64,000 nucleotides of DNA from Streptomyces tubercidicus (GCF_027497495.1 NZ_CP114205.1:6138001-6202000); one strand, 5' to 3'; shown: positions 33,801-41,835, numbered from the stretch's first letter. Made by a program: numbers and translations. Notes: generated from the letters alone by a model not told the origin.

Positions 33801-35438
33801 GTCGCCAAGACCCGGCACTCCACCCCGGGCGTCGGCCTGATCTCGCCGCCGCCGCACCACGACATCTACTCCATCGAGGACCTGGCTCAGCTGATCCACG
33901 ACCTCAAGAACGCCAACCCGCAGGCCCGCATCCACGTGAAGCTGGTCTCCGAGGTCGGCGTCGGCACGGTCGCCGCGGGTGTCTCCAAGGCGCACGCGGA
34001 CGTGGTCCTGATCTCCGGCCACGACGGCGGTACGGGTGCCTCGCCGCTCACCTCGCTCAAGCACGCGGGTGGCCCCTGGGAGCTCGGCCTGGCCGAGACC
34101 CAGCAGACGCTGCTGCTCAACGGCCTGCGCGACCGGATCGTGGTGCAGACCGACGGCCAGCTCAAGACCGGCCGCGATGTCGTCATCGCCGCCCTGCTGG
34201 GCGCCGAGGAGTACGGCTTCGCGACCGCACCGCTGGTCGTCTCCGGCTGCGTCATGATGCGCGTCTGCCACCTGGACACCTGCCCGGTCGGTATCGCCAC
34301 CCAGAACCCGACGCTGCGCGAGCGGTTCAACGGCAAGGCCGAGTACGTCGTCAACTTCTTCCAGTTCATCGCCGAGGAGGTCCGTGAGCTCCTCGCCGAG
34401 CTGGGCTTCCGCAGCCTGGACGAGGCCATCGGCCACGCCGAGCTGCTGAACACCTCCCGCGCCGTGGACCACTGGAAGGCACAGGGCCTGGACCTGGCCC
34501 CGCTGCTGCACGTCCCCGAGCTGGCCGAGGGCGCCGTCCGCCACCAGGTCATCGAGCAGGACCACGGCCTGGCGAAGGCGCTCGACAACGAGCTGATCAA
34601 GCTCGCCGCCGACGCGCTGTCCGCGGACAGCGCCGAGGCCGCCCAGCCGGTGCGGGCCCAGATCGCGATCCGGAACATCAACCGGACCGTCGGCACCATG
34701 CTCGGCCACGAGGTCACCAAAAAGTTCGGTGGCGGCGGGCTCCCCGACGACACCATCGACATCACCTTCACCGGCTCGGCCGGCCAGTCCTTCGGCGCGT
34801 TCCTGCCGCGCGGCATCACGCTGCGCCTGGAGGGCGACGCCAACGACTACGTCGGCAAGGGCCTGTCCGGCGGCCGTGTCGTGGTCCGCCCGGACCGCGG
34901 TGCCGACCACCTCGCCGAGTACTCGACCATCGCGGGCAACACCCTCGCCTACGGCGCCACCGGCGGCGAGCTGTATCTGCGCGGCCGGGTCGGCGAGCGC
35001 TTCTGCGTCCGCAACTCCGGTGCCACGGTGGTCTCCGAGGGCGTCGGCGACCACGGCTGCGAGTACATGACCGGCGGCAACGCGGTCGTCCTGGGCGAGA
35101 CGGGCCGCAACTTCGCGGCCGGTATGTCCGGCGGCTTCGCCTACGTCATCGACCTCGACCCGGCCAACGTCAACAAGGAGCTCGTCGACGCGGTGAACCC
35201 GCTGAACGACGACGACAAGCAGTGGCTGCACGACGTCGTGCAGCGCCACCAGGAGGAGACCGGCTCCACCGTCGCCGCCAAGCTCCTCGCCGACTGGGAT
35301 GCCGCGGCCGCGCGCTTCAGCAAGGTCATCCCGCCCACCTACCAGGCAGTGCTCGTCGCCAAGGAAGCCGCCGAGCAGGCCGGGCTCTCCGAGTCCGAGA
35401 CCCACGAGAAGATGATGGAGGCGGCGACCAATGGCTGA
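30819..35438 (+). CDS. gltB: Glutamate synthase, large subunit
   Basis: Ferredoxin/NADPH-dependent glutamate synthase alpha subunit, converting glutamine and 2-oxoglutarate to two glutamates. 1539 aa. The N-terminal glutaminase nucleophile is the Cys in DACGVGFVATL (about residue 41), so a 40-residue propeptide is removed. Domain order: class II amidotransferase (NTFPSWPLAHPYRFVAHNGE), central domain, FMN-binding synthase domain (HDGGTGASPLTSLKHAG), [3Fe-4S] cysteines in CVMMRVCHLDTCPVG, and C-terminal beta-helix (GGRVVVRPDRGADH). ATG 30819 follows GGGAG. The leader is structured, and gltD overlaps the 3' end by eight bases. Confidence 0.97.
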   Translation: MRFASTHSATTSSSDAAAWSPMDGRPAQQGMYDPRNEHDACGVGFVATLTGEASHALVEQALTVLTNLEHRGATGSEPDSGDGAGILLQVPDAFLRENVTFELPEAGAYAVGIAFLPSEAQEAAEAVSRIETIAGEEGLDVIGWRVVPVAPQLLGNGARATMPAFSQLFVSDGVNTGLALDRKAFALRKRAEREAGVYFPSLSARTIVYKGMLTTGQLEPFFPDLSDRRFATAIALVHSRFSTNTFPSWPLAHPYRFVAHNGEINTVKGNRNWMRARESQLATKLFGENPEDAENLARLFPVCTPDASDSASFDEVLELLHLGGRSLPHSVLMMVPEAWENSPSMDPARRAFYQFHSTMMEPWDGPACVTFTDGIQVGAVLDRNGLRPGRYWVTDDGLVVLSSEVGVLDIDPAKVVRKGRLQPGRMFLVDTVEGRIIEDDEIKAQLAAEQPYQEWLDSGLIELADLPEREHIVHTHASVTRRQQTFGYTEEELRVILAPMAKAGAEPIGSMGTDSPIAALSERPRLLFDYFTQLFAQVTNPPLDAIREELVTSLISSLGPQGNLLEPTAASCRSVTLPFPVIDNDELAKLVHINADGDMPGMKAVTLSGLYRVSGGGQALAARIEEICAEADAAIDDGARLIVLSDRHSDAEHAPIPSLLLTAAVHHHLIGTKERTQVGLLVEAGDVREVHHVALLIGFGAAAVNPYLAMESVEDLVRAGTFLPGIEAEAAIKNLIKALGKGVLKVMSKMGISTVASYRGAQVFEAVGLDEEFVAQYFHGTATKIGGAGLDVIAKEVAARHAKAYPASGIAATHRALDIGGEYQWRREGEPHLFDPDTVFRLQHSTRSRRYDIFKQYTDRVNEQSERLMTLRGLFSFASERPSIPIEEVEPASEIVKRFSTGAMSYGSISQEAHETLAIAMNQLGGKSNTGEGGEDPDRLYDPARRSAIKQVASGRFGVTSEYLVNSDDIQIKMAQGAKPGEGGQLPGHKVYPWVAKTRHSTPGVGLISPPPHHDIYSIEDLAQLIHDLKNANPQARIHVKLVSEVGVGTVAAGVSKAHADVVLISGHDGGTGASPLTSLKHAGGPWELGLAETQQTLLLNGLRDRIVVQTDGQLKTGRDVVIAALLGAEEYGFATAPLVVSGCVMMRVCHLDTCPVGIATQNPTLRERFNGKAEYVVNFFQFIAEEVRELLAELGFRSLDEAIGHAELLNTSRAVDHWKAQGLDLAPLLHVPELAEGAVRHQVIEQDHGLAKALDNELIKLAADALSADSAEAAQPVRAQIAIRNINRTVGTMLGHEVTKKFGGGGLPDDTIDITFTGSAGQSFGAFLPRGITLRLEGDANDYVGKGLSGGRVVVRPDRGADHLAEYSTIAGNTLAYGATGGELYLRGRVGERFCVRNSGATVVSEGVGDHGCEYMTGGNAVVLGETGRNFAAGMSGGFAYVIDLDPANVNKELVDAVNPLNDDDKQWLHDVVQRHQEETGSTVAAKLLADWDAAAARFSKVIPPTYQAVLVAKEAAEQAGLSESETHEKMMEAATNG

Positions 35439-36891
35439 CCCCAAGGGCTTCCTGAACCACGAGCGCGAGGTCGCCAAGACCCGCCCCGTCGAGGAGCGCG
35501 TCAAGGACTGGAACGAGGTCTACCAGCCCGGCTCCCTGCTGCCGATCATCAGCAAGCAGGCGTCGCGCTGTATGGACTGCGGTATCCCGTTCTGCCACAA
35601 CGGCTGCCCGCTCGGAAACCTCATCCCCGAGTGGAACGACTACGCCTACCGCGAGGACTGGACCGAGGCCAGCGAGCGGCTGCACGCGACCAACAACTTC
35701 CCGGAGTTCACCGGCCGCCTCTGCCCCGCGCCCTGTGAGGCCGCCTGTGTGCTGGGCATCAACCAGCCGCCGGTGACCATCAAGAACGTCGAGGTCTCCA
35801 TCATCGACAAGGCGTGGGACAACGGCGACGTCACCCCGCAGCCGCCCGAGCGCCTCTCCGGCAAGACCGTCGCCGTCATCGGCTCGGGCCCCGCGGGCCT
35901 GGCCGCCGCCCAGCAGCTGACCCGGGCCGGCCACACCGTCGCCGTCTACGAGCGCGCGGACCGTATCGGTGGTCTCCTCCGCTACGGCATCCCCGAGTTC
36001 AAGATGGAGAAGCGCCACATCAACCGCCGCATCGAGCAGATGCGCGCGGAGGGCACCAAGTTCCGTACGGAGGTGGAGATCGGCCGCGACCTGGACGCGA
36101 AGAAGCTGCGCAAGCGCTACGACGCCGTCGTCATCGCCGCCGGTGCCACCACCTCCCGCGACCTGCCGGTGCCCGGCCGTGAGCTGAACGGCATCCACTT
36201 CGCTATGGAGTACCTCCCGCTCGCCAACAAGGTGCAGGAGGGCGACCTGACCGTCGCCCCGATCAGCGCCGAGGGCAAGCACGTCGTGGTCATCGGCGGC
36301 GGCGACACCGGCGCGGACTGCGTCGGCACCGCCCACCGCCAGGGCGCGGCCTCCGTCACCCAGCTGGAGATCATGGGCAAGCCGGGCGACGAGCGGAACC
36401 CCAACCAGCCCTGGCCGACCTTCCCGATGCTCTACAAGGTCACCTCCGCGCACGAGGAGGGCGGCGAGCGGATCTACTCCGTCTCCACCACCCACTTCGA
36501 GGGCGACGAGGACGGCAACGTCCAGTGGCTGCACCTGACCGAGGTGGAGTTCAAGGACGGCCGCCCCGAGCCCCAGCCCGGCACCGAGCGGAAGATCCCG
36601 GCCCAGCTGGTCACCCTCGCGATGGGCTTCACCGGCACCGACCGGGAGAACGGCCTGGTCGAGCAGTTCGGCCTGGAGCTCGACGAGCGCGGCAACGTCG
36701 CCCGCGACGCGGACTTCGCCACCAACGTCCCCGGCGTGTACGTCGCCGGTGACGCGGGCCGCGGCCAGTCGCTGATCGTGTGGGCCATCGCCGAGGGCCG
36801 CTCCGCCGCCAAGGGCGTGGACCGCTTCCTGACCGGAGCCAGCGCCCTGCCGGCTCCCATCAAGCCGACGGACCGGGCACTCACCGTGTGA
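35431..36891 (+). CDS. gltD: Glutamate synthase, small subunit
   Basis: 486-aa flavoprotein feeding NADPH electrons to GltB. N-terminal iron-sulfur part with CMDCGIPFCHNGCPLGN and CPAPCEAACVLGINQPP; FAD fold VAVIGSGPAGLAAAQQLTRA; RYGIPEFKMEKRHINRRIEQ; NADPH fold VVVIGGGDTGADCVGTAHRQ; and the C-terminal GVYVAGDAGRGQSLIVWAIA. ATG 35431 lies inside the gltB 3' end, so expression is coupled. A strong hairpin follows. Confidence 0.97.
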   Translation: MADPKGFLNHEREVAKTRPVEERVKDWNEVYQPGSLLPIISKQASRCMDCGIPFCHNGCPLGNLIPEWNDYAYREDWTEASERLHATNNFPEFTGRLCPAPCEAACVLGINQPPVTIKNVEVSIIDKAWDNGDVTPQPPERLSGKTVAVIGSGPAGLAAAQQLTRAGHTVAVYERADRIGGLLRYGIPEFKMEKRHINRRIEQMRAEGTKFRTEVEIGRDLDAKKLRKRYDAVVIAAGATTSRDLPVPGRELNGIHFAMEYLPLANKVQEGDLTVAPISAEGKHVVVIGGGDTGADCVGTAHRQGAASVTQLEIMGKPGDERNPNQPWPTFPMLYKVTSAHEEGGERIYSVSTTHFEGDEDGNVQWLHLTEVEFKDGRPEPQPGTERKIPAQLVTLAMGFTGTDRENGLVEQFGLELDERGNVARDADFATNVPGVYVAGDAGRGQSLIVWAIAEGRSAAKGVDRFLTGASALPAPIKPTDRALTV

Positions 36892-36933
36892 CCGACCGTC
36901 CCCCGATGTCCCGTACAACGTCGTGCGGAACAA

Positions 36934-36978
36934 CCGCGGCGCCTGCCTCCTCCCCCGACCGGAGGGCAGGCGCCGCGG
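36934..36978. terminator. Terminator after gltD
   Basis: CCGCGGCGCCTGCC (36934-36947) pairs perfectly with GGCAGGCGCCGCGG (36965-36978), a 14-bp stem, between gltD and a convergent gene; it may serve both. Confidence 0.85.
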
Positions 36979-37002
36979 CATGTCCGCCCCCGGACCGTGC
37001 GT

Positions 37003-37575
37003 CTACGCGCCGCCCCGGGCGGCGGGGAAGCGCCGCTCCAACTGCCGTGCCATCTCCCGCGCGGGCGCCGGTACGGCCTGCGGCGGGGGAGCGCCCTGCG
37101 GCCGGAAGTCATGCACCGGCGGATGCCACGCGACCGGCCCGACCCGCCGGTCACCCGGCGGCAGCACCCACCGCGGATCGGCGTGCACCCGCAGCACCTG
37201 CGCCTCGATCTGCGTCCACGCGCCGTCGGTGACCGTCCACTCGCCGACCCGGCGCGCCTCCAACTGCACCGGGCAGTGCACCAGTCGGGGCGGCCGCACC
37301 AGCTCGGACGGCTCGGTCCACGCCGCGTCCGTGGCGGACGGCAGGGTGCTCGCCCCCTCTTCGGCCCCCGTCCCGTCCGCTGGCAGATTGAAGACCACGT
37401 CCGGGCGTACCGCGAGATTCCGTGCGGTCCGGCCGCGGGTCGGCAGCCAGAGGCTGACGACCGGTCCGAGCTCCCACCGGATGCGCAGCTCGACCAGCAC
37501 GAAAGTTCCGTCGTCGTTCTCGGTGCACAGCAGCGCCGGGGCGACCGAACTGCTTTCCTCCAGCGCGCCTTTCAT
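37003..37575 (-). CDS. Flavin reductase-like (split beta-barrel) protein
   Basis: 190 aa. The pattern GPVVSLWLPTRGRTARNLAV, RPDVVFNLPAD, and LVHCPVQLEARRVGE followed by IEAQVLRVHADPRWVLP is that of the flavin reductase-like FMN-binding split barrel. The canonical short-chain flavin reductase motif GDH is not evident, so FMN use is inferred from fold similarity only. The C-terminus is Pro/Arg-rich (FRPQGAPPPQAVPAPAREMA). Reverse strand, divergent from the ArsR gene with 61 bases between, including a palindrome. Confidence 0.65.
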   Translation of the reverse strand: MKGALEESSSVAPALLCTENDDGTFVLVELRIRWELGPVVSLWLPTRGRTARNLAVRPDVVFNLPADGTGAEEGASTLPSATDAAWTEPSELVRPPRLVHCPVQLEARRVGEWTVTDGAWTQIEAQVLRVHADPRWVLPPGDRRVGPVAWHPPVHDFRPQGAPPPQAVPAPAREMARQLERRFPAARGGA

Positions 37576-37600
37576 GCTGCCGAGGATAGAAGCCGGATGA

Positions 37601-37616
37601 TTCGGTGCTCACCGAA
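37601..37616. promoter_or_regulatory. ArsR operator candidate
   Basis: TTCGGTG-CT-CACCGAA, a perfect inverted repeat in the 61-bp gap between the flavin-reductase-like gene and the ArsR gene. Confidence 0.55.
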
Positions 37617-37636
37617 ATGTTATCAGAGGTTACTCT

Positions 37637-38404
37637 GTGTACATGAAACGATGGGACGCCGATCAGGAAAGCGTCGCGGAGACCCCCGATCTGGCCGCCC
37701 TCGCGGCGCTGCTCGCGGACCGCACCCGTGCCGCGATCTGCATGGCCCTGCTCGACGGCGGCACCTGGACCGCGGGCGAACTGGCCGAGTACGCCGCGGT
37801 GGCGCCGTCCACCACCACCGAACACCTCAACCTCCTGGTCGCCGGCGGACTGCTCGCCGAGGAGCGCCAGGGGCGGCGGCGCTACGTACGGCTGGCCGGG
37901 CCGGACACCGCCGAGACCCTGGAGAACCTCGCCGGCCTCGCCCCCTACCGCCAGGTCCCGATCCGCTCCCTGGCCGAGGCCAACCACCGCCGCGCCCTGC
38001 ACCACGCCCGGACCTGCTACGACCACATCGCCGGCGCCCTCGGCGTCGCCATCGCCGACGCCATGTCCGAACGCGGCCTGCTGGCCCGGGACTACGGCCC
38101 GGTACTGACCGCCGCCGGCGCCGACTGGCTCGCCGCCCTCGGCATCCCCGACGCCGCACCCCCGGCCGCCCATCGGGCCCATGTCCGCACCTGTCTCGAC
38201 TGGACGGTGCGCCGCCATCACCTCTCCGGCGCCGTCGGCGCCGCCCTCTACCGCCACGCCCTGGAACACGCCTGGCTGGTCAAGGCCGTCACCACCCGCA
38301 TCCTCACACTCACCGCGGCGGGCCGCGCCGCCTTCCGCACCCAACTCGGCCTGCCGGACGAGGCACTCTTCCCGTCCCTCACACTTCCGGCGCCGGGCGG
38401 CTGA
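37637..38404 (+). CDS. ArsR-family transcriptional regulator
   Basis: 255 aa; winged helix-turn-helix near residues 15-90 (LADRTRAAICMALLDGGTWT, GELAEYAAVAPSTTTEHLNL, LLAEERQGRRRYVRLAG). The remaining half is a helical domain with AEANHRRALHHARTCYDHIA, which is the ArsR subgroup I associate with thiol- or electrophile-linked small-molecule sensing. No obvious metal-binding cysteine cluster: only Cys in AAICMALL, ARTCYDH and VRTCLDW. GTG 37637 has AGAGG seven bases upstream, better placed than for ATG 37643. It probably represses the divergent flavin-reductase-like gene. Confidence 0.85.
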   Translation: MYMKRWDADQESVAETPDLAALAALLADRTRAAICMALLDGGTWTAGELAEYAAVAPSTTTEHLNLLVAGGLLAEERQGRRRYVRLAGPDTAETLENLAGLAPYRQVPIRSLAEANHRRALHHARTCYDHIAGALGVAIADAMSERGLLARDYGPVLTAAGADWLAALGIPDAAPPAAHRAHVRTCLDWTVRRHHLSGAVGAALYRHALEHAWLVKAVTTRILTLTAAGRAAFRTQLGLPDEALFPSLTLPAPGG

Positions 38405-38416
38405 CCGGGCGCGCCC

Positions 38417-38986
38417 TCAGACGTCACCGACCTGGCTGATCCGGTCGTCGCCGAGCTTGCGCTGGGTGTCCTGGAGCAGGATCCGCAGCAGACCGGCGAG
38501 CTGCTTCTGCTGCTCGGGGGTCAGGCCGTCGATCAACTCCGCCTCGCGGTGCAGTACTTGGCCGACGGTGGCCTCGACCAGCTCATGGCCCGCCGGGGTC
38601 AGCTCGACCAGGACCGTGCGCGGACGGCCCTCGCCGGGCCGGCGGGTCACCAGCCCCTCACGCTCGGCGCGGGCCACCCGCTGGGAGACCGCGCCCGCGG
38701 TGACCATGGAGCGACGGCCGAGCTCACGGGTGGTCAGGGTGTAGGGCGCGCCGCTGCGGCGCAGCACACTGAGCAGATCGAGCGTGGCCGGGTCCACCCC
38801 GGCGCGGGTCAGTACCCGGCGCCGGTCGTCACCCAGCAGCTTCGCCAGCTGCCAGATCGGCGTTACGATCCCGATCGAGGAGACCGGTGTGCCGGGGCGC
38901 TCGCGCTCCCAGGCGGCCGCGATCTCCTCCACGGGGTACGACGAGGCACGCCCGTGGTGGTCCTGTGCCTCGGAATCTCTTGCCAC
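38417..38986 (-). CDS. MarR-family transcriptional regulator
   Basis: 189 aa. Winged helix-turn-helix core: TLDLLSVLRRSGAPYTLTTR, ELGRRSMVTAGAVSQRVARA, and EREGLVTRRPGEGRPRTVLV, followed by LTPAGHELVEATVGQVLHRE and a C-terminal dimerisation helix. GTG 38986 has a clear GGGAGGG ribosome binding site on the reverse strand; longer in-frame starts run into the operator. The N-terminal 40 residues include SSYPVEEIAAAWERERPGTP, typical of this actinobacterial MarR group. It is divergent from an SDR gene over a perfect 26-bp palindrome. Confidence 0.9.
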   Translation of the reverse strand: MARDSEAQDHHGRASSYPVEEIAAAWERERPGTPVSSIGIVTPIWQLAKLLGDDRRRVLTRAGVDPATLDLLSVLRRSGAPYTLTTRELGRRSMVTAGAVSQRVARAEREGLVTRRPGEGRPRTVLVELTPAGHELVEATVGQVLHREAELIDGLTPEQQKQLAGLLRILLQDTQRKLGDDRISQVGDV

Positions 38987-39007
38987 GGGCCCTCCCGGTA
39001 CTGTTAT

Positions 39008-39033
39008 GTTCAGGTCTAAATTTAGACCTGAAC
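39008..39033. promoter_or_regulatory. Perfect 26-bp palindrome, MarR operator
   Basis: Left half GTTCAGGTCTAAA (39008-39020), right half TTTAGACCTGAAC (39021-39033), no mismatch or spacer. It lies between the MarR gene and the SDR gene, 21 bases before one start and 22 before the other. Confidence 0.85.
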
Positions 39034-39054
39034 GTATTGGACGGAGCTCAGCAT

Positions 39055-39780
39055 ATGTCACGCACCATCCTGGTCACCGGCGGCGGAACCGGCATCGGAC
39101 GCGCCGTCGCCCAGCACTTCGCCGACCGCGGCGACGACGTCATCGTCACCGGCCGGCGCCTGGCACCCCTGGAGGAGACCGCGGCCGGCCGGGAGACCAT
39201 CCGCCCGCTGGTGTGCGACCACACCGACCCCGCCTCGCTCACCGAGCTGCTCGCCCGGCTCCCCGAGCGGATCGATGTGCTGGTCAACAACGCCGGCGGC
39301 AACACCGACCTCGACGCGGACGTGGCCACCGATCTGGCGTCCTACGCCCGGGGCTTCCGCGCCAACCTCGATGCGAACCTGGTCGGCGCCGCGCTGACCA
39401 CCAGGGCGGTGGACGGCCGGCTGGCGGCCGGTGGCGCGGTCGTCCAGCTCGGATCGATCGCCGCGGACCAGGGCTCCGGTGGTGCCTACGGAGCGGCCAA
39501 GGCCGGGCTCGCCTCCTGGAACATCGGGCTGTCCCGGGAGCTCGGCCCCCGCGGCATCACCGCCAATGTCGTCTCGCCCGGCTATATCGCCGGGACCGAC
39601 TTCTTCCGCGACCAGCTCACCGACGAGCGCCGCGACCAGCTGGTGGCGGCCTCCGCGACGGGCCGCCCCGGGTCCCCGGACGACATCGCGGGGACCGTGG
39701 CCTTCCTGGCCTCACCGGCGGCCCGGCATATCACCGGCCAGGTGCTGAACGTCAACGGCGGTACTTGCGGCACCCGTTGA
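39055..39780 (+). CDS. SDR-family oxidoreductase, divergent from MarR
   Basis: 241-aa classical short-chain dehydrogenase. TGGGTGIGRAVAQHFADRG is the NAD(P) site; VNNAGGNTDLDADV has the NNAG motif; QLGSIAADQGSGGAYGAAKA gives the catalytic Ser and the Tyr-x3-Lys pair; VVSPGYIAGTDFF and GTVAFLASPAARHITGQVLN complete the fold. ATG 39055 lies 22 bases after the palindromic operator. The gene appears to be the MarR target; the substrate is unknown. Confidence 0.9.
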   Translation: MSRTILVTGGGTGIGRAVAQHFADRGDDVIVTGRRLAPLEETAAGRETIRPLVCDHTDPASLTELLARLPERIDVLVNNAGGNTDLDADVATDLASYARGFRANLDANLVGAALTTRAVDGRLAAGGAVVQLGSIAADQGSGGAYGAAKAGLASWNIGLSRELGPRGITANVVSPGYIAGTDFFRDQLTDERRDQLVAASATGRPGSPDDIAGTVAFLASPAARHITGQVLNVNGGTCGTR

Positions 39781-39829
39781 CACCTCCCCGGCCGGTGTTC
39801 CAGCCGGGGCAGGTACGCGGCCGTGCGGC

Positions 39830-40306
39830 TTACTTCCCGTTGCCCTCCGTCAGCCGGGCCGGGAAGCCGCCGGTGGCGATCGGGCCCCAGCGCAAGGGGG
39901 TCACCCGGATCAGTGACTTGCCCTGCTTGCGCATCGCCTCGCGGTACTGGTCCCAGTCCGGGTGCTCACCGGCGATGTTGCGGTAGTACTCGACGAGCGG
40001 CTCGATGGAGTCCGGGGTGTCGATGATCTGGGCCTCGCCGTCGATCTGGACCCAGGGGCCGTTCCACTCGTCGGACAGCACGATGACGCTGACCGAGGAG
40101 ACCCGGCGGGCGTTACGGACCTTGGCGCGCTCCGGGTACGTCGCCATCACCAGCCGGCCGGAGTCGTCCACCCCGCAGGTCAGCGGCGAGCCCTGCGGGG
40201 TGCCGTCGGAACGGCGGGTGAGCAGGATCGCGCGGTGCCGGGGGCGGACGAACTCCAGCAGCTCGGGCAGGTCGACACGGGTGGTGGTGGCGGTGGAAGG
40301 GCTCAT
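39830..40306 (-). CDS. PPOX-class F420/flavin-dependent protein
   Basis: 158 aa, pyridoxamine-phosphate-oxidase-like split barrel (TIGR03618-like group, many of which use F420). Segments: HRAILLTRRSDGTPQGSPLT, GVDDSGRLVMATYPERAKVR, NARRVSSVSVIVLSDEWNGP, and WVQIDGEAQIIDTPDSIEPL. The end reads TPLRWGPIATGGFPARL. The strand and small size match free-standing enzymes. No catalytic signature can be read beyond the fold. Confidence 0.8.
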   Translation of the reverse strand: MSPSTATTTRVDLPELLEFVRPRHRAILLTRRSDGTPQGSPLTCGVDDSGRLVMATYPERAKVRNARRVSSVSVIVLSDEWNGPWVQIDGEAQIIDTPDSIEPLVEYYRNIAGEHPDWDQYREAMRKQGKSLIRVTPLRWGPIATGGFPARLTEGNGK

Positions 40307-40388
40307 GCGGTGAGCCTAGGCCGTCAGGTGCGCTCGAAGGCGGACCACGGCGGGCCACGGCGGGCCCGCCGCCACGTCGGACCGGTCG

Positions 40389-40877
40389 TCAGTTCTTGAA
40401 GAGTTCCTTGCCGGTGGCCGCGTCGACGACCTTGCGGTCGCCCAGTGCGGTCTTGAGCTGCACCTTCACCTTGTCGGTGGCCAGCTGTTCGGTGCACATC
40501 CCCTTGGAGCTCTTCCGCTTGCCCCAGCCGGTGATCACCACCAGGTCCTTCGACTCATGGCTGCGGGCACCGAAGCGGACATCGCAGGCGCTGTGCCCGA
40601 CGGTGACGGTGATCTCCCGTGCGTCCGTCTTCTTGGGGCGCTCCGCGTCGGCCAGCGGCAGGATGGCCTGCTGGCGCCCGGTGACCGGGGAGACCTTCGG
40701 CCAGTGCCGCACGATCTGGTCCGCCCGCTGCTCGAAGGCGTCCGGCTTCTTCGGCGGCGGCGCGCTGCCCACGGTCTGCTGCTTCTCGCCGCAGCCGGTC
40801 AGTACGGCGGTGCCGGACAGGGCCAGCACGAGCACGGTGGTGAGGGTACGGGTGCGGGAGAGGTGGGATCCTCGCAT
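40389..40877 (-). CDS. Secreted lipoprotein of unknown function
   Basis: 162 aa with a lipoprotein signal: positively charged SRTRTLTTVLVLALSGTAVL leading to the lipobox LTGC. After the Cys the linker is GEKQQTVGSAPPPKKPDAF. The mature part has two cysteines (HSACDVRFGARS, KGMCTEQLATDKVK) likely to form a disulfide, plus KVVDAATGKELFKN at the end. GGAGG at good spacing supports ATG 40877. I do not recognise the family. It may dock to substrates or partners on the outer face of the membrane. Confidence 0.8.
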   Translation of the reverse strand: MRGSHLSRTRTLTTVLVLALSGTAVLTGCGEKQQTVGSAPPPKKPDAFEQRADQIVRHWPKVSPVTGRQQAILPLADAERPKKTDAREITVTVGHSACDVRFGARSHESKDLVVITGWGKRKSSKGMCTEQLATDKVKVQLKTALGDRKVVDAATGKELFKN

Positions 40878-41031
40878 GACATGCCTCCTTGGTTCGGCGA
40901 TGAGACGTACCGAAGGCAAGACAGGTTCCGGCCGGGTTCCGAAGAGGGTGTGCCGGGCTTCGCTCTGCGCTCAATCCGCCGAGGGCGCAAAGCCGATGGC
41001 CACCGGACCGTGCCCGGCTAGCGTCCCGGTC

Positions 41032-41766
41032 ATGGATGCGCTCACCGAGATCACCCCCACCGTCTGGCAACTCGCCTTCCCCATCGGGCACGTGTACTTC
41101 GTCGCCCTCCCCGACGACGGATACGCCGTGGTCGATACCGGCCTCCCCGGCTCGGCCCCCGCCGTCCTCGGCGCGCTGGACAGGCTCGGCGGCCGGCCGG
41201 ACCAGTTACGGCAGATCGTCCTCACCCACTTCCACCTGGACCACATGGGCGCCGCCGCCGATCTGGTCGACGCCACCGGCGCCAGGGTGCTGGCCGGTGC
41301 CCTGGACGTCCCGTACATCCGCGGCAGCGCGCCCGAACCCGCGCCGGCGTTCACCCCCGGCGAGCAGGCGCTGTACGAAGGGGTCATGGCCGATATCGCG
41401 GCCGCCGGGACCCCGCCGCTGCGCCCCGTCGAGGTCGATGTCGCGCTGCACGAGGGGGACACCCTCGACGGCTGGCCGGAGCCGGTGCGGGTGCTGCACG
41501 TCCCCGGCCACACCCCCGGCGGGATCGCCCTGCACCTCCCCGCCAGCCGGCTGCTCTTCCCCGGCGACATCATCGGCACCACCCCCGACGGCACCCGTGC
41601 GGTCCTCGGCCCCGGCAACCTCGCACGCGAGGAGGCCATCGCCTCCTTCCGGCGGCTCGCCGCCCTCGATGAGCTGGACACGGTGTGCGTCCCGCACGGC
41701 GTCCCGATCCGCACCGGCGCACGCGACGTACTGGCCGCGGCCACTCCGGAGCAGGACTGGCTGTGA
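41032..41766 (+). CDS. Metallo-beta-lactamase-fold hydrolase with a TTA codon
   Basis: 244 aa. The zinc-binding motif reads LTHFHLDHMGAAADL (HxHxDH), preceded by YAVVDTGLPGSAPAVLGALD; further ligands in HVPGHTPGGIALHLP, LLFPGDIIG and CVPHGVPI. This is the glyoxalase II-like hydrolase fold; the substrate is unknown. Codon 59 (41206-41208) is TTA. In Streptomyces TTA is decoded by the bldA tRNA and rare in growth-phase genes; I saw no other in-frame TTA among the genes in this window. ATG 41032 lacks a strong ribosome binding site. Confidence 0.88.
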   Translation: MDALTEITPTVWQLAFPIGHVYFVALPDDGYAVVDTGLPGSAPAVLGALDRLGGRPDQLRQIVLTHFHLDHMGAAADLVDATGARVLAGALDVPYIRGSAPEPAPAFTPGEQALYEGVMADIAAAGTPPLRPVEVDVALHEGDTLDGWPEPVRVLHVPGHTPGGIALHLPASRLLFPGDIIGTTPDGTRAVLGPGNLAREEAIASFRRLAALDELDTVCVPHGVPIRTGARDVLAAATPEQDWL

Positions 41767-41814
41767 GCGCCGGGCCGCGGCGCACTGCCCGGCTCTGCTG
41801 ACGCGGGTAACGTC

Positions 41815-41835
41815 GGGCCGGTGCGGAACCGGCCC
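41815..41835. terminator. Hairpin after the metallo-beta-lactamase-fold gene
   Basis: GGGCCGGT (41815-41822) and ACCGGCCC (41828-41835) form a perfect 8-bp stem with a GCGGA loop, 49 bases after the stop codon and 60 before the next gene. Confidence 0.55.

Noticed and set aside
30504..35504. A 1666-codon open frame on the strand opposite gltB
   Set aside because: It is the antisense shadow of gltB caused by strong GC bias; the sense strand has all the GltB motifs.
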